A stretch of DNA of 64,000 nt from assembly GCA_034336665.1 (NCBI GenBank), contig CM067570.1, forward strand, positions 16,227,502-16,291,501, read 5' to 3'. Every line of letters starts with the position of its first letter. The stretch's first letter is position 1. The DNA is from Luscinia megarhynchos (Eukaryota > Chordata > Aves > Passeriformes > Turdidae). This document shows, piece by piece, positions 48,502-62,035 of the stretch. Below the pieces are notes generated by a model. The model was not told the DNA's origin and made no database searches. It worked only from the letters and a program-made list of their open reading frames with translations. The position numbers and the translations under genes were made by a program.

Positions 48502-51500
48502 GTAAGCTCCAGATGGAAGGAAAGTTTAAAGCAGCATGAAAGGAAAGTGCAAAACACCTGGAAAGTAAATTAACAGAAGTGAGTCATTCAAATGGAAATA
48601 GAAAATTAAGAGCTAATATGAATAAGAAGCTAATCTTGGACTGCAACCCCCATGCTGAAGTTTAGGCTACATTTAATATTTTTGGAATGTATCCTAATTT
48701 TTCAAAGTCAAGGGAAGAGAGTTTCATTCTAACCACTATTTCTGTGCAAAAACTTCAACCATAAAAAGAGACTGCATAACAAGAACCCCATTCTCCACTT
48801 TCAGAGTTCAACAGAAAATATTTAAAGAAAAATTATGGGGAGTTCTTTGAACTCTATCTAATACAATTGCCACTTTGATTTTTTTGCTATAACATATTCT
48901 TCAAAAAATACAATAAAGGAGTTCAAACTGTATATACATTCTTTTACATTTTTCAAAGACACACTTTTCCTATTCCTATCAGTAAGAATTTATTCACCAA
49001 AAAATGCAATCTGATGTAATTTACCTACCATTAGAGTATAGAAATGTTGTTCTCTCTATTAAAGTATAATTTGATGCCATGACAGACTAGTTTTTGGGAG
49101 CCAAATTTTTGAAAATATATTGTTTTCTTTCTTTTGAACACAGGGAATACAGAGAGTCTATTGTCCATTCAAATCTCTGCTATGCTAGAACAGTGTATTC
49201 ATATTTTTTGCATATTTTATCTTTACCATTCATGTTCTGAGATGTTTATGAGTTCATGACTTTCTCAAGAGTAGGAAAGCTACATTTCAGGATGCAGGAA
49301 ATAGCATTCATTGGTAGTACTGGTAGTAGAATAGAAAGTCACCAAATATAATCAGCTCTCAATCACCAGTAGGGGATTGTCTGGGTTATGGATTAACTGT
49401 GCAACCCTGAAAAGAACCTGCTGCATGATGCATTCTTAAGTCTAGCAGAGAGATGAGCCTTCTTCCCTGCCATGCTTCTCACCTAGCAATAAATTCAGCA
49501 CAGACTACTTTCCCACAGCTTAATATTCATATTTTCTTGTGTTGCATTACCGAGTTATTCCACCATTCTGACTGCCCTGGGGAGTTAGAAACAGTGTGAC
49601 TATAGCACAAATTTTAGAGAAATGTGGATAACATTCTGACGTGAAAATGTGCCGAGGCAGAATCACAAGTCACCACTAGAACTTTTGCACAATATTAGAA
49701 GGATTTTGCAAGCTTTTAGAAAGAGAGGTGATTATAATCCTCTCCTAGGACATGATTATCTAGGTCAAATTAATTCTATATTCAAAAGTACAGAAGTGTG
49801 TTAGGATCACAGAGAGCGTTAATATGGTTATAACCGTCTGTATGCCCCAAAGGTAAATAACATTTGCATGTGGTGCACTGACACTTTCTTGAGGCATGTT
49901 CTTCCTTCTCTGTGCATAATTCTCACCACTTCAATTTTCCTTTGAAGCTTGCATCTCATTAAAACATTTCATTTTGCCTAACAATGTGTGAGCAGAACCA
50001 TAGGTATCACAAATCAGCATATTGACAGTGAAGGAACTATTGCATTGTACATACAAAACCTGAGCTCTGTGTGTCTTGGTTTTCTTTCCCAAGAAGAGGA
50101 GAAGACTAAGCCATATTACAGGGAAAGTGATATTTTTCTTAATATTTGCTATTTTTTTGCCTTAAGCATAGCATTATGAAATATGTCTTCTGAATTTCAG
50201 ATGTCTGTTAGTATGAACTTCAGTCAGATCTGTCCTTAATGTACCAGAATATGCAGAAAGTAGAAATAGTGAAGTCAAAATGGTGTCTTGTAGGTAGAAC
50301 TAGAAACAAAAATGAAGTAGTGTCTATCAGAAATATATACCACCAGTATATATATGTATAAGTATACATATATGTAAAAGTATATATATGCTTACCACTT
50401 TCTTTTCTAAACCGTAGGGTTCACCCATTAAACCAATATTTGCCTATAAAGTTAAAAGGCAGATTTAAAAAATCATGTGAATTATAGTTCTTAGTTTGAC
50501 ACTAAGAGTATTAATAATAAAAGCAGAATAAAATATCCCTGAAATTAGGAACACTATCATGTGGAGTTCACTCCTCCTTTAGCAGGTTGACTTTTATGTT
50601 GCAATGAACAGAAATATATTGGTCTAATACCTAGTTTGAAGAGTCGAAAAATATTTTTGCAAATGTGGACAAAAGTTTATTTTGTGAGCAATACTGAACA
50701 TTCCTGAATAATCTATGGCTTAGATCTGAGTGCTTAGACATTACAAGATGGCTAAAAAAGAAAATAAATCAATAAAAGCTATGTTTTCTGGTTCACAGTG
50801 ATAAGATTTATTTACAGCCAAACGAAGGATGATTTTTTAAGAGAAAAGAGGCAACTCTTGGAACTGAATATCATAGTTATAAATAAATAAAAACTTGGAA
50901 GTACATATCATTGACTTTTTCAGTTTAACGAGAAGTTTTGAGAACTACAATGACTGGCAGTTCTGTAGGGTTTTGTTGGTTTTTTTTGTCTTACCAAAAG
51001 CAGGTTGCTTTAGGCTAGCTCTACGTTCCCATGTGGAGCTGTTCTCACATATCATTAAGAAGAGAGATTTTTAAAAGGCCATCACTATTTCTGGACAGAA
51101 ATATAATTCTACATATATAAAGATGTATGATATATATTTATAAATACATACAGAATATAACACACAAAATATACTTCTAAAAATATGAGACAGTTCACAT
51201 GTACACATTGCCCAGTCTTGCAAATCAGAAGGCAAAGGAAAATTTTGATGGATCGCTCAAAAGGCCTGTGGCTGGATAAAGAAAAACAATATTGCAGGTA
51301 TTTTATCTACAATATTCTGCCTAAGAGCCAGACTGTCACTAAATGTACTTCAGAAAGTTACCTAAATAAATGCCTGCACATCTTCTATTTTGGGTGAGCT
51401 GAGAAGTGATTTCCATCCATGCAACAATGTCCTGAACCTTGCTATGTCTGTGCTCAGCAAGTGCCTCACTGAATCGAGGGTATGCCAAAAAAATTAATTA

Positions 51501-54157
51501 GGCAAAATCCTTCCAATAAACACACTGAAAGAGATTTGTGACAGTGCAAAATATGTCTAGTTTTTAAATAATAGGTTGAAATATAAGTGGGATTGTGTGA
51601 TTGCATTTTGGATGTTTATATTTAAGAGTATTTTTTTGAATTACTAGAGAGACTATACTTTCTCATAATAAATGAAAGAATCTTGTTCTTGTTTCAATAA
51701 TTAAAAGTTAAACAAGTAAATTTAACTATACAAAGTTTATATATATAAATATTTTTAAAATTTTATTCTGACTTTTTGTGTAGCTGAGATTTATTTTTAT
51801 GAAGTACCATGAACCTCTGTCATATTATAGTTATGAAAAGAGAAAACAGTCTTTTTTCCAAAAAAAAATAAAAATGGTACAAGCTAATCAGATTTTTCTG
51901 TGTATCTAATGATCACTTTTTGTTGATATTGATTAGCAGGAGGAAAACAGCAGACAAAAAGACTTTAATTTCATGCCAGCAGTGTTTATTTTGCAATGGG
52001 GCTATGAGTTTTTTGAAGACTGAAAATATAAAAGTGGAGTGGACTCAATGAACTGAAGAATGCAGTAGGAGGGGAGGTAAGACAAGCTGTAAAACTAATT
52101 GGTGTCCAACATGTTTTGGACTGCATTTAATTTTCTTGAGGGGAAGAGAGGTCAAGAATGGAATGAAGTCAATGGGAATAGGAATAAGAAAGTGGAAAGC
52201 AAAATGGCCAGTATTAAAAGGTCAGCGAATATCCCAGGGACAGGAAATGAACTTTAAACAAAAGTATAAGGTAGTATTTCTATCCACGTTTGGGAGTTGT
52301 TAAAATTAGTATTAAAAGTAGGAAACTTAAATAACCAGATGTTTCTTGTATGAAAGTTTGTTTCAGTCTGCTTTCAATTTATTGGAGGCCTTAGTAAGAC
52401 TAAGACTTTGTGTGCAATGCAATTAGGAAATGAGTATTTCAGCACAGTGCTAATGTTATTTAAATATTTTAAAATACTTCGATATTTCACACTGACTTGC
52501 TTCCTGTTACAATTTTATATTCTTTCTCTTGAAAGAAATCACCATCCTGAATTGGGAAAGTAAATGTTTCACAAGCTTTAATACAGAATTTAGCCACAAC
52601 AGCCAGCCTGCAGCATCAAGCTAATATATGGACACTTTGCAGTCTACCTTCAGATATTTAGACTATATTAATAAACTCATACATGAGCTGTAAATTCATT
52701 CATATTATTATAAATTATGTTACTTAGAGCATCAAGTTTGCCCCACAAAGGCACAATGTTTCATTTGAAATTTTTTCTGCCACTAAAGCTTTGGCTAAAA
52801 TTGAATCCAGAGAGGATTTATTCCTGTTCCTGGTGGTTCATTTGTGTGAACATAGAATGAAAGAATTTCTTTCCACTATATTTAGGTTTTCATCCAAAGC
52901 CCACTAGCTTTAGCAAGAATATTTAATTTTACTTAAATTGGCTCTGAATCAGCATCTTTGTGTTCTGACCTGGCTGGACAGCAAATATATTTCTGCTCCA
53001 GGATATGTTTAATTCAAAACATCCGCTATTTTTATCACTTGCACAGCTCCAATCTTCTCTTTCCTTCTCAGTGCAGCAAGTAATTTATGGCTGCTGAAAT
53101 CATATGGAGTAACTCTGTTGAAGGCACTGTCCTGGTAGTAGCAAAAAGGGCAGGGAATGGGCCACAGGCAGCTGGGAAGAATAAGGAAAGGTCCTAGAGC
53201 ATGAGTGACACACTGTAACTGGCATCTAAGAAGTAGCACACCCAGGGGACAATATTTGTTTTATGAACAAATCTCATTCTAGCATAGTTGCCAAAAAGCA
53301 GCCTCAGCTGTTGGAATTACAAATTTACTAATAATACTTTGTACTACAACCACCCAAAGTAGAAAAAGATAGTTTTTTTTAAATCACTGCCAGACCATAT
53401 CAACTTTTATTCAGGCCAAATGTGAGAACATGATGTTAGTTATAATCACATCTCCATTTTCAAGTGAAATTTTGATTTCTTTTCCTTTCAGTGAATATAA
53501 ATCTCAAACCAATGGATCTGAAACCATACAACAGCTTTGTAAATATAGTGCCATGCTTCCTATAAAGATTTAAATGACATTGGCACTAAAAACTGGGCTT
53601 TAGAGGCTTCCAAATTTTATTTCCTATGCAGTATGAACTCATGGAGTGACCTCATAGGGTGAGCAGGGTAATTTATTATCATTTCTGTTTGAGACATTTC
53701 TGATAATACTTCAAATGAATGAAGATAACAAGTACCATATCCAAGAACCGTGTGGATTTATGGTTACATTCATGTGGCATCTTCTCTTGGAGATTTTCCA
53801 GGAATTTTATGAAGGTGGAAAATTGAAGAAACTTACCATGCAAGGACCAGTACCTCCAAAGTACCAGTAATGCCTTAGTAATATTTTTTTTTGGCAAAGG
53901 AAGTATGAAGCATTTGAATGTGAATAGGCCTGCACCAGGTTATCTCATGTTTAGCAAGATAACACTAAGGAAGACTTACCCTTTAGCCACATCTGAAGAC
54001 AATACGGTTTTAAAGGGCAAGAACAACATATCCAGTAAGAAACTGCCAGGGGATTTTGCTAAAAAGCAATAAAGGGTCATAGCCAAAAGAAAAAAAATTC
54101 CTGTGTAGACCTGAAGAATAAAATGGAATGGTTTTGGGCTGGTGGAAAGTAATTTGA
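48502..54157. other. Non-coding sequence, no gene seen
   Basis: AT-rich DNA with an octamer ATTTGCAT at 49862-49869, AT-rich palindromes at 50350-50373 (listed) and 52465-52476 (TATTTTAAAATA), and AT-dense tracts near 51108-51180 and 51735-51770. No frame over about 76 codons, no recognisable repeat family. Confidence 0.65.
50350..50373. repeat. 24-bp AT-rich inverted repeat
   Basis: ATATATGTATA (50350-50360) pairs with TATACATATAT (50363-50373) across AG. It lies in a longer alternating purine/pyrimidine stretch (about 50346-50390), so slippage of a TA/TG microsatellite explains much of the symmetry. Confidence 0.85.
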
Positions 54158-54229
54158 TTCCCTTCCTTTCTCCCATTTCCCTCTTTCCTCTTCCTTCCTT
54201 TCTTCTCCCCTTTTTTTTCCTCTTTTCTT
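54158..54229. repeat. Polypyrimidine tract (triplex-prone)
   Basis: All 72 bases are C or T except an A at 54175, including 54 uninterrupted pyrimidines at 54176-54229. Long C/T tracts with mirror-like words can form H-DNA under superhelical stress. Minus-strand frames rich in Lys, Glu, Arg and Gly across 54010-54277 are products of the matching purine strand and are not genes. Confidence 0.95.
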
Positions 54230-57200
54230 GACCAAGTTAAAGTCTTGCAAGTGTTCACACAAGTTTCCAAAATGCAAGTTTTCTTCTCCTGGGACTGCTA
54301 AGGCTCATATCTTCCCACAAATGTCCCCTGAAGTTTCTCCTTTAATGTAACTCTAATGTAAGTGATTGGACCCTGTCTACTGGTATCAAAGACCCACATG
54401 GCACTGAAAATGAAAGCTGGACAGATCATTCTTCCTAGAGCCATAGTGAAAGGAAAAACATCTAGATTTTATTTGTGTTGTGCTTAAGAGGTCACCGATT
54501 CATTATTAATCTACTTTATATTCATATTTAAGCAAGAAGAAAAGCTAAGAGCAATTATTTTGAAAAACTAAATAGATCCCTCATTACCTAGCATATGCAT
54601 TTCACTCAGGGAAGACTAAGAAACCTCAAAGACTAATCTCTCATTAATACACGACATGTTCACAGAATGCCTGCCAGAACTGGGAAGTCAAGTTTAGATG
54701 GAAACTTGGCATGGAGTTACTGGCTTGTCCCTTTGAGGGTTGGGAAGGAAAGGAAAAGAAAAAACAGTGGATAAAACCCTGTTTGCATGCTTGCATGCAT
54801 GTACATATGAGAAGACTTTTTAACTTCATTTTCTCATTAAAGAACAGTGAAACTGTAAGGATTCCATGTGTGTTCTTATAAACTGTGCTTTTCACACATC
54901 TTTTGTTAGACACATGGAATGTTAACTGAAAGGGCTTATCTTAAAAATCAGCAGGGTAGTTGGAATGCAATTTTACAAAACCTGGCCATCTTTCAACAAG
55001 AGTGGGTGGATTTTCAATGCAGCAAATGTTTGTGTATTAAAAAGTATTTGCCATGGTGACAAAGCTTGGAGAAACATCCCATTAGCCACAGACGGGAAGC
55101 CATTGCAGATTGTTCTGATTATCCATGCCCAAAACTTAGTCTGGCTCTGTTTATATGGCATTTCCGATAAAAAAAAATAATTCAACATACCCCTAAAACC
55201 TGAGCAAACTGTTTGCACTTACTTACACATGCCTTGTGCTGTATTTTCTGGCTCAGATTCAGCACATGATTAGATTCTTACTTTCCTGGAACTTAAAACA
55301 TGTGCTTACAGCTAAGCATATGCTTAAGTATTCTGCTGCTCTGGGACCCAAGACAATGTTCCTATATTCATGGTACAGCCAGGACATCTTGTGAAACAAA
55401 TAGGAATTTTAGACTAAAACCTCTAATCTACAGCTCAGTAAATAGATGAGTAGAGCAAGTCAATAAGGGCTTGTGGTGAGGTGTGGGATTGTATGAGGGA
55501 GCACAGGACAGCATCTGGGCATACTTTGCATGTGTCTGTCCAAAAATCTTGTCTACATGAATCTGGGACAGCTGCATTAATCATGGTCCTAAGATGGTGT
55601 TATTAAGAGTTGGTGTATTATATTATTGTGATTTTGGTTTAGAAACCTGGAACAAATCAGTCATTTAGTTGCTAGGGCACTGCCATTTTCTCATTTTTTC
55701 TAGCTCTTCTCTCCATGAAATGTGACACTTTTGAGACCAACAATGTGGGATGTTAGAATATTGCATCTCACTGGAAATTTAGGAGTCTCCCTCACTAGAA
55801 TGATGAAGTTCTAATTTCTACTTCTCTTGAACAGTAAGTAAGGAAGCAATATGAAGCCTGCAGAAGTTAGATTGTCACCTGCCATGGTGAAAGGAAGGAA
55901 ACATCACCATGTCAAATGTTATCCCTGGAAAATGCTCAATTCTATCTGTAATTAACAGGTGCAAGCAGGGTGGTCAGATTAGCCCAGTAAAGTGCACGTG
56001 GGATCATTAGAGATGAGAGGGGAAAAAATTACAGGTCAAACTCAATCTGGCATATATATAAGTGCCCAAGACAGATGTGAACTCATGGGTTTGATAACTC
56101 TGGCACATATGTAATAATCAGAGATGGATTAAAACATTCCAACAGAAATGTCAAAACTTAGTAAAAGTAAAATGCATTTAAAGACAATAAGAACTATATT
56201 AAGCCCTGTCTCTTGAAATACAACACACTGGACATTCTTTATGTCATACATACTCAGGTTCTTCTGCAAATATTCCTACATAAATTAAACTAAATAATTG
56301 ACTTAAATAGTTGAAGGGATGTGTGCCTCTTATTTTATTAGTTTTGTAACATTCTTCTGAGACATAACCTTAAGCTTAAAAAAGACTCATTTTACTCCTA
56401 TTTTCATCAACAATGTTTATAGGCAAATGATCTTTTATGTGCTAGAATGAACGACTATGCTATAAAACTAAGTATCCTACAGAACACTGCTTTGAAGTTA
56501 TACTTGTCTGCCCAAGGTAGATGACAGACAGTGTCAGGAAAAGGGATAAAAAAGCTTAAAGGTCATAGTAAGGTCAAAACAAATAGGTCACAGCAAATTA
56601 ATCCTGATCATCTGACCACTGTGGAGCAAGAAAAGGGCAGTGTTCAAGCTTGAATCTGCTAGAATTTACTGGAAAGGTATAAAACAATTAGCTGCAACAC
56701 TATCTTCTTTCTTCTCTTCAGTTGATGGACATACAAGTTCCCTTTGAGGATAAAAATAAATACAATTTTAAAATATTCTTCTTAATGATTTATGTATCCA
56801 AAAAAAGTTTTTTCATCACTAGTAAGCCCAGTTGGTCATTTTTTACTCCAGGGCTAGTTTTGTCTGAATAAAAACCACAGTACAATTGAAACTATTTTAT
56901 CTTTTCAGTGATAATTTCATAGAAATTATTACTTCTTTTGCAATTTTGGTTCAAAACTGTGCTGTGCTAAGAATCAAATCAATATGACCACAATTATCAC
57001 TGGCTTTTAATAAGAAAAAAATCAAGACATTATTATTTTTTAGAGCATTTCTTCCTCACAAAATGTTACTACTGTTCAAATTAGGGCTATCATTTATAAT
57101 AAAAATGCATGGTGAATCCTTCATGGAGTTTTGAATAAATCGATTGGAATTGGAATTACTTATGTGCTATTGTCCTTCCTGCCCAACACTGAATTCAAGG

Positions 57201-58689
57201 ATAATGTAACTACATTTTCTCCTTAAGCTATCTCCTAAAACTTGTAGATATCCCATGAATGAAGAGAATTTACACTATTTGATTACATATTCCCATAACA
57301 GAGTTTGTCAGCTGAAATCTACAGCCAATATCCCTCTATTAGAAGAGGGAGCAGACTAGGTCCAACTTTTAAGTAAATGTGAAGGCAGATTATCTTTGGA
57401 AAATACCAAACATCCCCAAAACATGCCAATTCAATAAAATCAGAAATACTGCATTAAGATTATATTGCAAAGTGATTTTAGAATTTATTTTGTTTTCTGA
57501 GAAGGACTTTACATTTATCATGTCTCTGTGATATTTTATATCTGCCAAAGTAAAAGGGAGCATAAGAGGTTGCATACTGGGAAGTGGTAACTTGTGGTGT
57601 CACATTTCAGTATAGAGAGTTTAAATATTTATGTGCAAAAGTAATTTAGCTATAAGCCTGTTTCCTGTTTTAAACCAGATGCTGTTGCATAAGCAAAAAA
57701 TATTTAAGAAAAGGTCTAGAATGATAAGGGATTTAATTTGTAAATGTCTCCTGTACATAATGTCGAAGGACAATCCTGCGGGCTTGAAAAAGCAATTTTT
57801 TAGTCTTGTGCGTGCCTCAGCCTTGATGCTGAGATGTATAACTGATTTCTGTGCATTTACACAGTGACACTTTTAATACAAGGAATAATTTGAATTTACA
57901 ATACATACAACCCCCTGAAAATCATCACATTTATACTTTCCCCTTGGAAAGCTTGAGGTGGATGTTTGTTCTGTTGTTGTTGGTTGGTAAAGATTTTGGT
58001 TTATGTATGTGGGAGTTTAAACTATAAACAAGAAGGAAAGAAGAATGAGAAGCAGCAAGATATTTAATCAATGATTAGAACATTCCTTGCAGCTTTCAGC
58101 TCCTGGCAAGTACTATGGTAAAAAATAAAAAAGGAGTTAATTACCACCATAAAATGGGCATGTCTTTAAAAGGCTGGAGTTTGCTATAAGATATTAAATT
58201 GGGAAAGGTTAAAACTCCTCAAAGAAAATACAGGCCTTATTTCAAATGCACAGAATTTAGCCTAAACAATAAATTAAAACAATGTAAACCTGACAATAAA
58301 TAAAATTAAAACCAGCTTTTTCAGCCATCTGTATTTTAGTATTTCTCTTGAATGAGGACAAAAATATCTTAAAATAAAAACAACTATGAGGTAGGGCACA
58401 ACTCAAACCTGCAATCTGCAATAAATAAAAGCCACTCCATTTCCCATAGATGCATATGATGTCTGATGACATTTCTTTTCAACCACAATTAACTGCAATG
58501 TGTGTTAAGAAAGACAACAAGCTCCAACACGAGAATATGTATCATGTGGTAATATGACACTATGATATCAAGGCACTGCCTTATTGGTTATTTTTCCTTT
58601 TTTCCTCCCAAATACAAATGTTTGATCCTTACAGCTTCCTATTCTCCACATTCTGCAGACAGTTCAGGAAGTACCCATTTTTAACAGGA
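54230..58689. other. Non-coding sequence, no gene seen
   Basis: Includes a GCATGC-rich alternating purine/pyrimidine stretch (54783-54809, with TTGCATGC twice in tandem), a 14-bp palindrome TAAGCATATGCTTA (55313-55326) and short A runs. Overlapping frames on both strands around 54965-55218 have no recognisable features. Confidence 0.65.
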
Positions 58690-59260
58690 AAGTCCAGACT
58701 TGCCATCCATAAAACCACAGGCAATAAGGTGCTCTGCAGATGCACTGCTGGGAGAAAGGAAAGCACTGGCTTGCCCTGGTTTGTACCATGAGATTTTCTC
58801 ATACCTTACCACACATTCATTTACCTGTAATCTTGGATGACCTACAAACGTTTCCCTTTGTAAGTGTCACACAGACCTTCCACCAGAGAGAGGGAAGTAG
58901 GAGCACAGTTCAGTCTGATTCTAGTGCATTTGTAAATCTTTCCTGCAATAAGATGTTGTTCCTGGCACAGTCCAGTATACACTAACATCTATCACCAGTG
59001 CCATGCCTGGCCAGCTGACATGCTGAAACCAAACTGGTTTGCAATGCACCAGCTGTGCCTGAAGGCAGGAGTGCAGTCTAGCCCCTTTGATGCTGATATT
59101 GGTTCCCCTGAAAGTTTGCTCTGTTATGGAAGACAGAAGAGGTTGGTCACATGGTTTCATGTAGAATCTCTGCAGCCATTTCTGGCCATCCTGTATGTGT
59201 ACAGAACGGCATGCTGGTTATCAACACAACTGTTCAGGATGATGGAAATCTAGTGACCTT
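58690..59260. other. GC-richer patch with open frames on both strands
   Basis: Plus-strand frames at 58740-58985 and 59020-59253 and a minus-strand frame at 58921-59160 overlap here. None predicts a recognisable domain, and overlap on opposite strands is expected when local GC content is higher. It may be an old degraded repeat or pseudogene fragment; no parent was recognised. Confidence 0.45.
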
Positions 59261-62004
59261 AGCATCCTCCCATCTTCTGCAAGTGGTCACAGCTCCATAC
59301 CATAAGTATCTCTAAACAACCCACTGAATGTCTATTCTGCTGTATAAATGACCCCTTTGAAAGCAGGAGCAAGTAATTCAAAGGATCTGTGGCTTTCTCC
59401 TTCATTAGACTGAAACAAGAAAGTGCAGGATAAGATCTTCTCAAAAAAAGTGTGCTGACAAACTAAGCCACTTCTGCACATGCTTGTTTAGGTTGACAAC
59501 CTCTCCTTTGAATTGATTTTTAAGGATACTCCTCTTGACTAAGTGCTAAGAAAATCCCAGATATCCTAGAGCCAAATATGTCTTGGTTCAGTACCTATGG
59601 AAGTGGGTAGATGGTTGTAATTTTTTGCCTTCTTTTTTTCCATTGTATTTGGAACATGCAATACGTGATGTTCAGCAACCTGAAATCTTGGAAGAAAATT
59701 GAATAACATGCGCCTGCCAAGATACAGTACAGCATAGTGTTTATACATGTCACAGAAATGTGATTTATGTAATTAAACCAATAGAAGCTTCTGTACACGG
59801 ACAAGCCTTAATAAGTTTTCTCTCCAGACATGGCTTTCCAAATGAACATGACAGCAAGAAAAGATCCTTGGCAGAGCAGGAAGTCTTTAGTACTTTTTAC
59901 TCAACTACTTTACTATTTCACTCTCCACAAAACTCAAACAGCAGAAGGAACAGCACACTCAAACCCCAAAGACACCAGTTCATATATGATTTAATTTTAA
60001 AGCATTTTGAGACAGTATTCTCACTTTAAAAAATATTTTCATTATTTGTAGTGTAAGGAAGATTCATGAGATAATATTATTTCCTAGTACTACACAAGGG
60101 AAAAAAAATATTTCAATCAAAATAAGCAACAAAATTTTTCTTCTAAAATTGAACAGTATAATTATTTACTTTTACAAATAGGAGACCAAAGCTTGGAGGG
60201 ATTCAGTCAGCTGCCCAAAATTATTGAGGAAATCTGAAGATTCCCAAACCCTGATTCTGAGCCTGAGTAAAATGTTTTAATAACAATGACATCTTCTAGT
60301 CTTAAATATGTTGTGTCTTTTAAAACTAAGCACTAACATGACAGTGAAGAAAAGCCCTGGTCAGTAGCAGATGTGGGAGAAAGGAAAAGGGGATTATGTT
60401 GAGCAGCAGCACAAACATTTGCTTTACTACAAAAAGCCGGAGCATATGGGTAGGGGTTTAGAAAGATTTTTTCAAATCTAAGGCTATAATAAAGGTTGTA
60501 AACCAGTAAAACAGTACAACTTTTCTTGACATTTCCATGCTCAAGTACATTTTCCTTTTCTGGACTATATCAAGGACTGTGGACTGTGATCTGGTCAGCA
60601 AAAGTCATGGATGGGGAGCATAGTGCCCACTGCAAAAACAGACTGCACAGGACTCTTCTAAGCAAATAAGTATATTCAGAGGGAGGAAAATAATGTGAAA
60701 AGCTCACACAACAGATTTGGTTTTGTTTACAGACTATTTCCAAATTAAGAAATTCTTAGTGGAAATAAATCCTATCTTTTTCTAAGAGATGGGGCTTCAG
60801 TTCATATTGCCCCATGCTTCTCACATATAAGCAGAATTTAACAATGCTTCACCACAATAAGACTGTCTCTTGCACTTCAATGAGTTTCTCAGCATTGAGC
60901 CTGTTTCTACAGAACTGCTATTGAACAGCACAAATATTTAATCAACCACTAAAGATTGTTAGAAAGAAATATTTAGAGCCAATGTCTTCTTTTTCTGTTC
61001 TACAGCACTAATGAAATGTAGAGGCACTAGTTTCTGCAGCATCCTTCAGTCTGGTGAAACTTAAATTCTCAGAACTTACTCTTGCAAGTGAGGGAAGATT
61101 TAAGGATCAGACTCCAAGATTTTACAAGCTGCAATAAAAATGATTTTTTTTCTGTCTTTTATTCAGACAAAGATCTATAAATGCAGTGATGAGTATACTT
61201 TTTCCCTGAATAATTACAGCAATAGACATTCCAACAGACTATATTTTGCTTTTATGAATGCATTAATTTACAATACCAAAGTAACCTAATATAAAATGAA
61301 AAAGTAAATAATTAAGTGGATAAATGCTTTGGAAAAGGACTATGCATTTTAGTCATTATATCGACAAGTCTTATGCATTTAAAAATCAGAACATCCTCAT
61401 CATAGAACAGCATTTTGATTTTAGTTTAAATGATACTCCTCTTCATATATCTGAGATTAAATCTGGACCTCTGTCAATTCAGATCTCAGTAAACTGTGGG
61501 CACCATTGCAGTTTGTGAAGATCTGGAGTAGAAGAAAAAGTATATATACTAGCTACACTCACAAGAAGGTATTTTTAAGTATATGGTAAATAACTGAAGG
61601 GAATATAGCTGTTTATACTTGAATCAAGAACAAAAGAAATTTAGGAAGACTGCAGTATAAAGAGCTTTTGAATGCATGTCAGAATATTGCTTGAAAACCT
61701 TGAAAGATCAAAAAGATCTGGTCTGTGAAGGGAAAAAAAAAGAGAAAAAATTAAAAGTTGTTATTGACAGTTAAGGTTCAAAAAATTTAAACAGAAGAAG
61801 AGAAGTAAGAAAAAGAAGGAAGTATGATTGATTAAAGTAAATGGTGAGTTTATATTAGCTTGTAAATGCTTCCAGACAAATGCCTTACAGTATAGCCTTT
61901 AAAGTAATTACAACTGTTGAAAAACATCTTTACACCAATTAATCTTTATATTACCTAATGACAATTACAACAACAAATGTTAGTGTTGTTATAGAATGAG
62001 AAAA

Positions 62005-62035
62005 GTACCATTAACATGTACTATGTTAATTGTAC
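62005..62035. repeat. Hairpin, 12 of 13 bp paired
   Basis: GTAC (62005-62008) pairs with GTAC (62032-62035), and ATTAACAT (62010-62017) with ATGTTAAT (62023-62030) around the loop GTACT. The one mismatch is C/T. A second 8-bp fold-back lies 54 bases downstream. Confidence 0.9.

Noticed and set aside
49366..49379. CTCF-like CCAGTAGGGG
   Set aside because: The first ten positions fit the core, but the following GCR part of the motif is missing.
52850..52875. CATAGAATGAAAGAATTTC, considered as a CR1 3' end
   Set aside because: It lacks the repeated 8-bp terminal unit and no CR1 body sequence was recognised beside it.
54010..54277. Lys/Glu-rich minus-strand frames
   Set aside because: They are the translated shadow of the polypyrimidine tract at 54158-54229.
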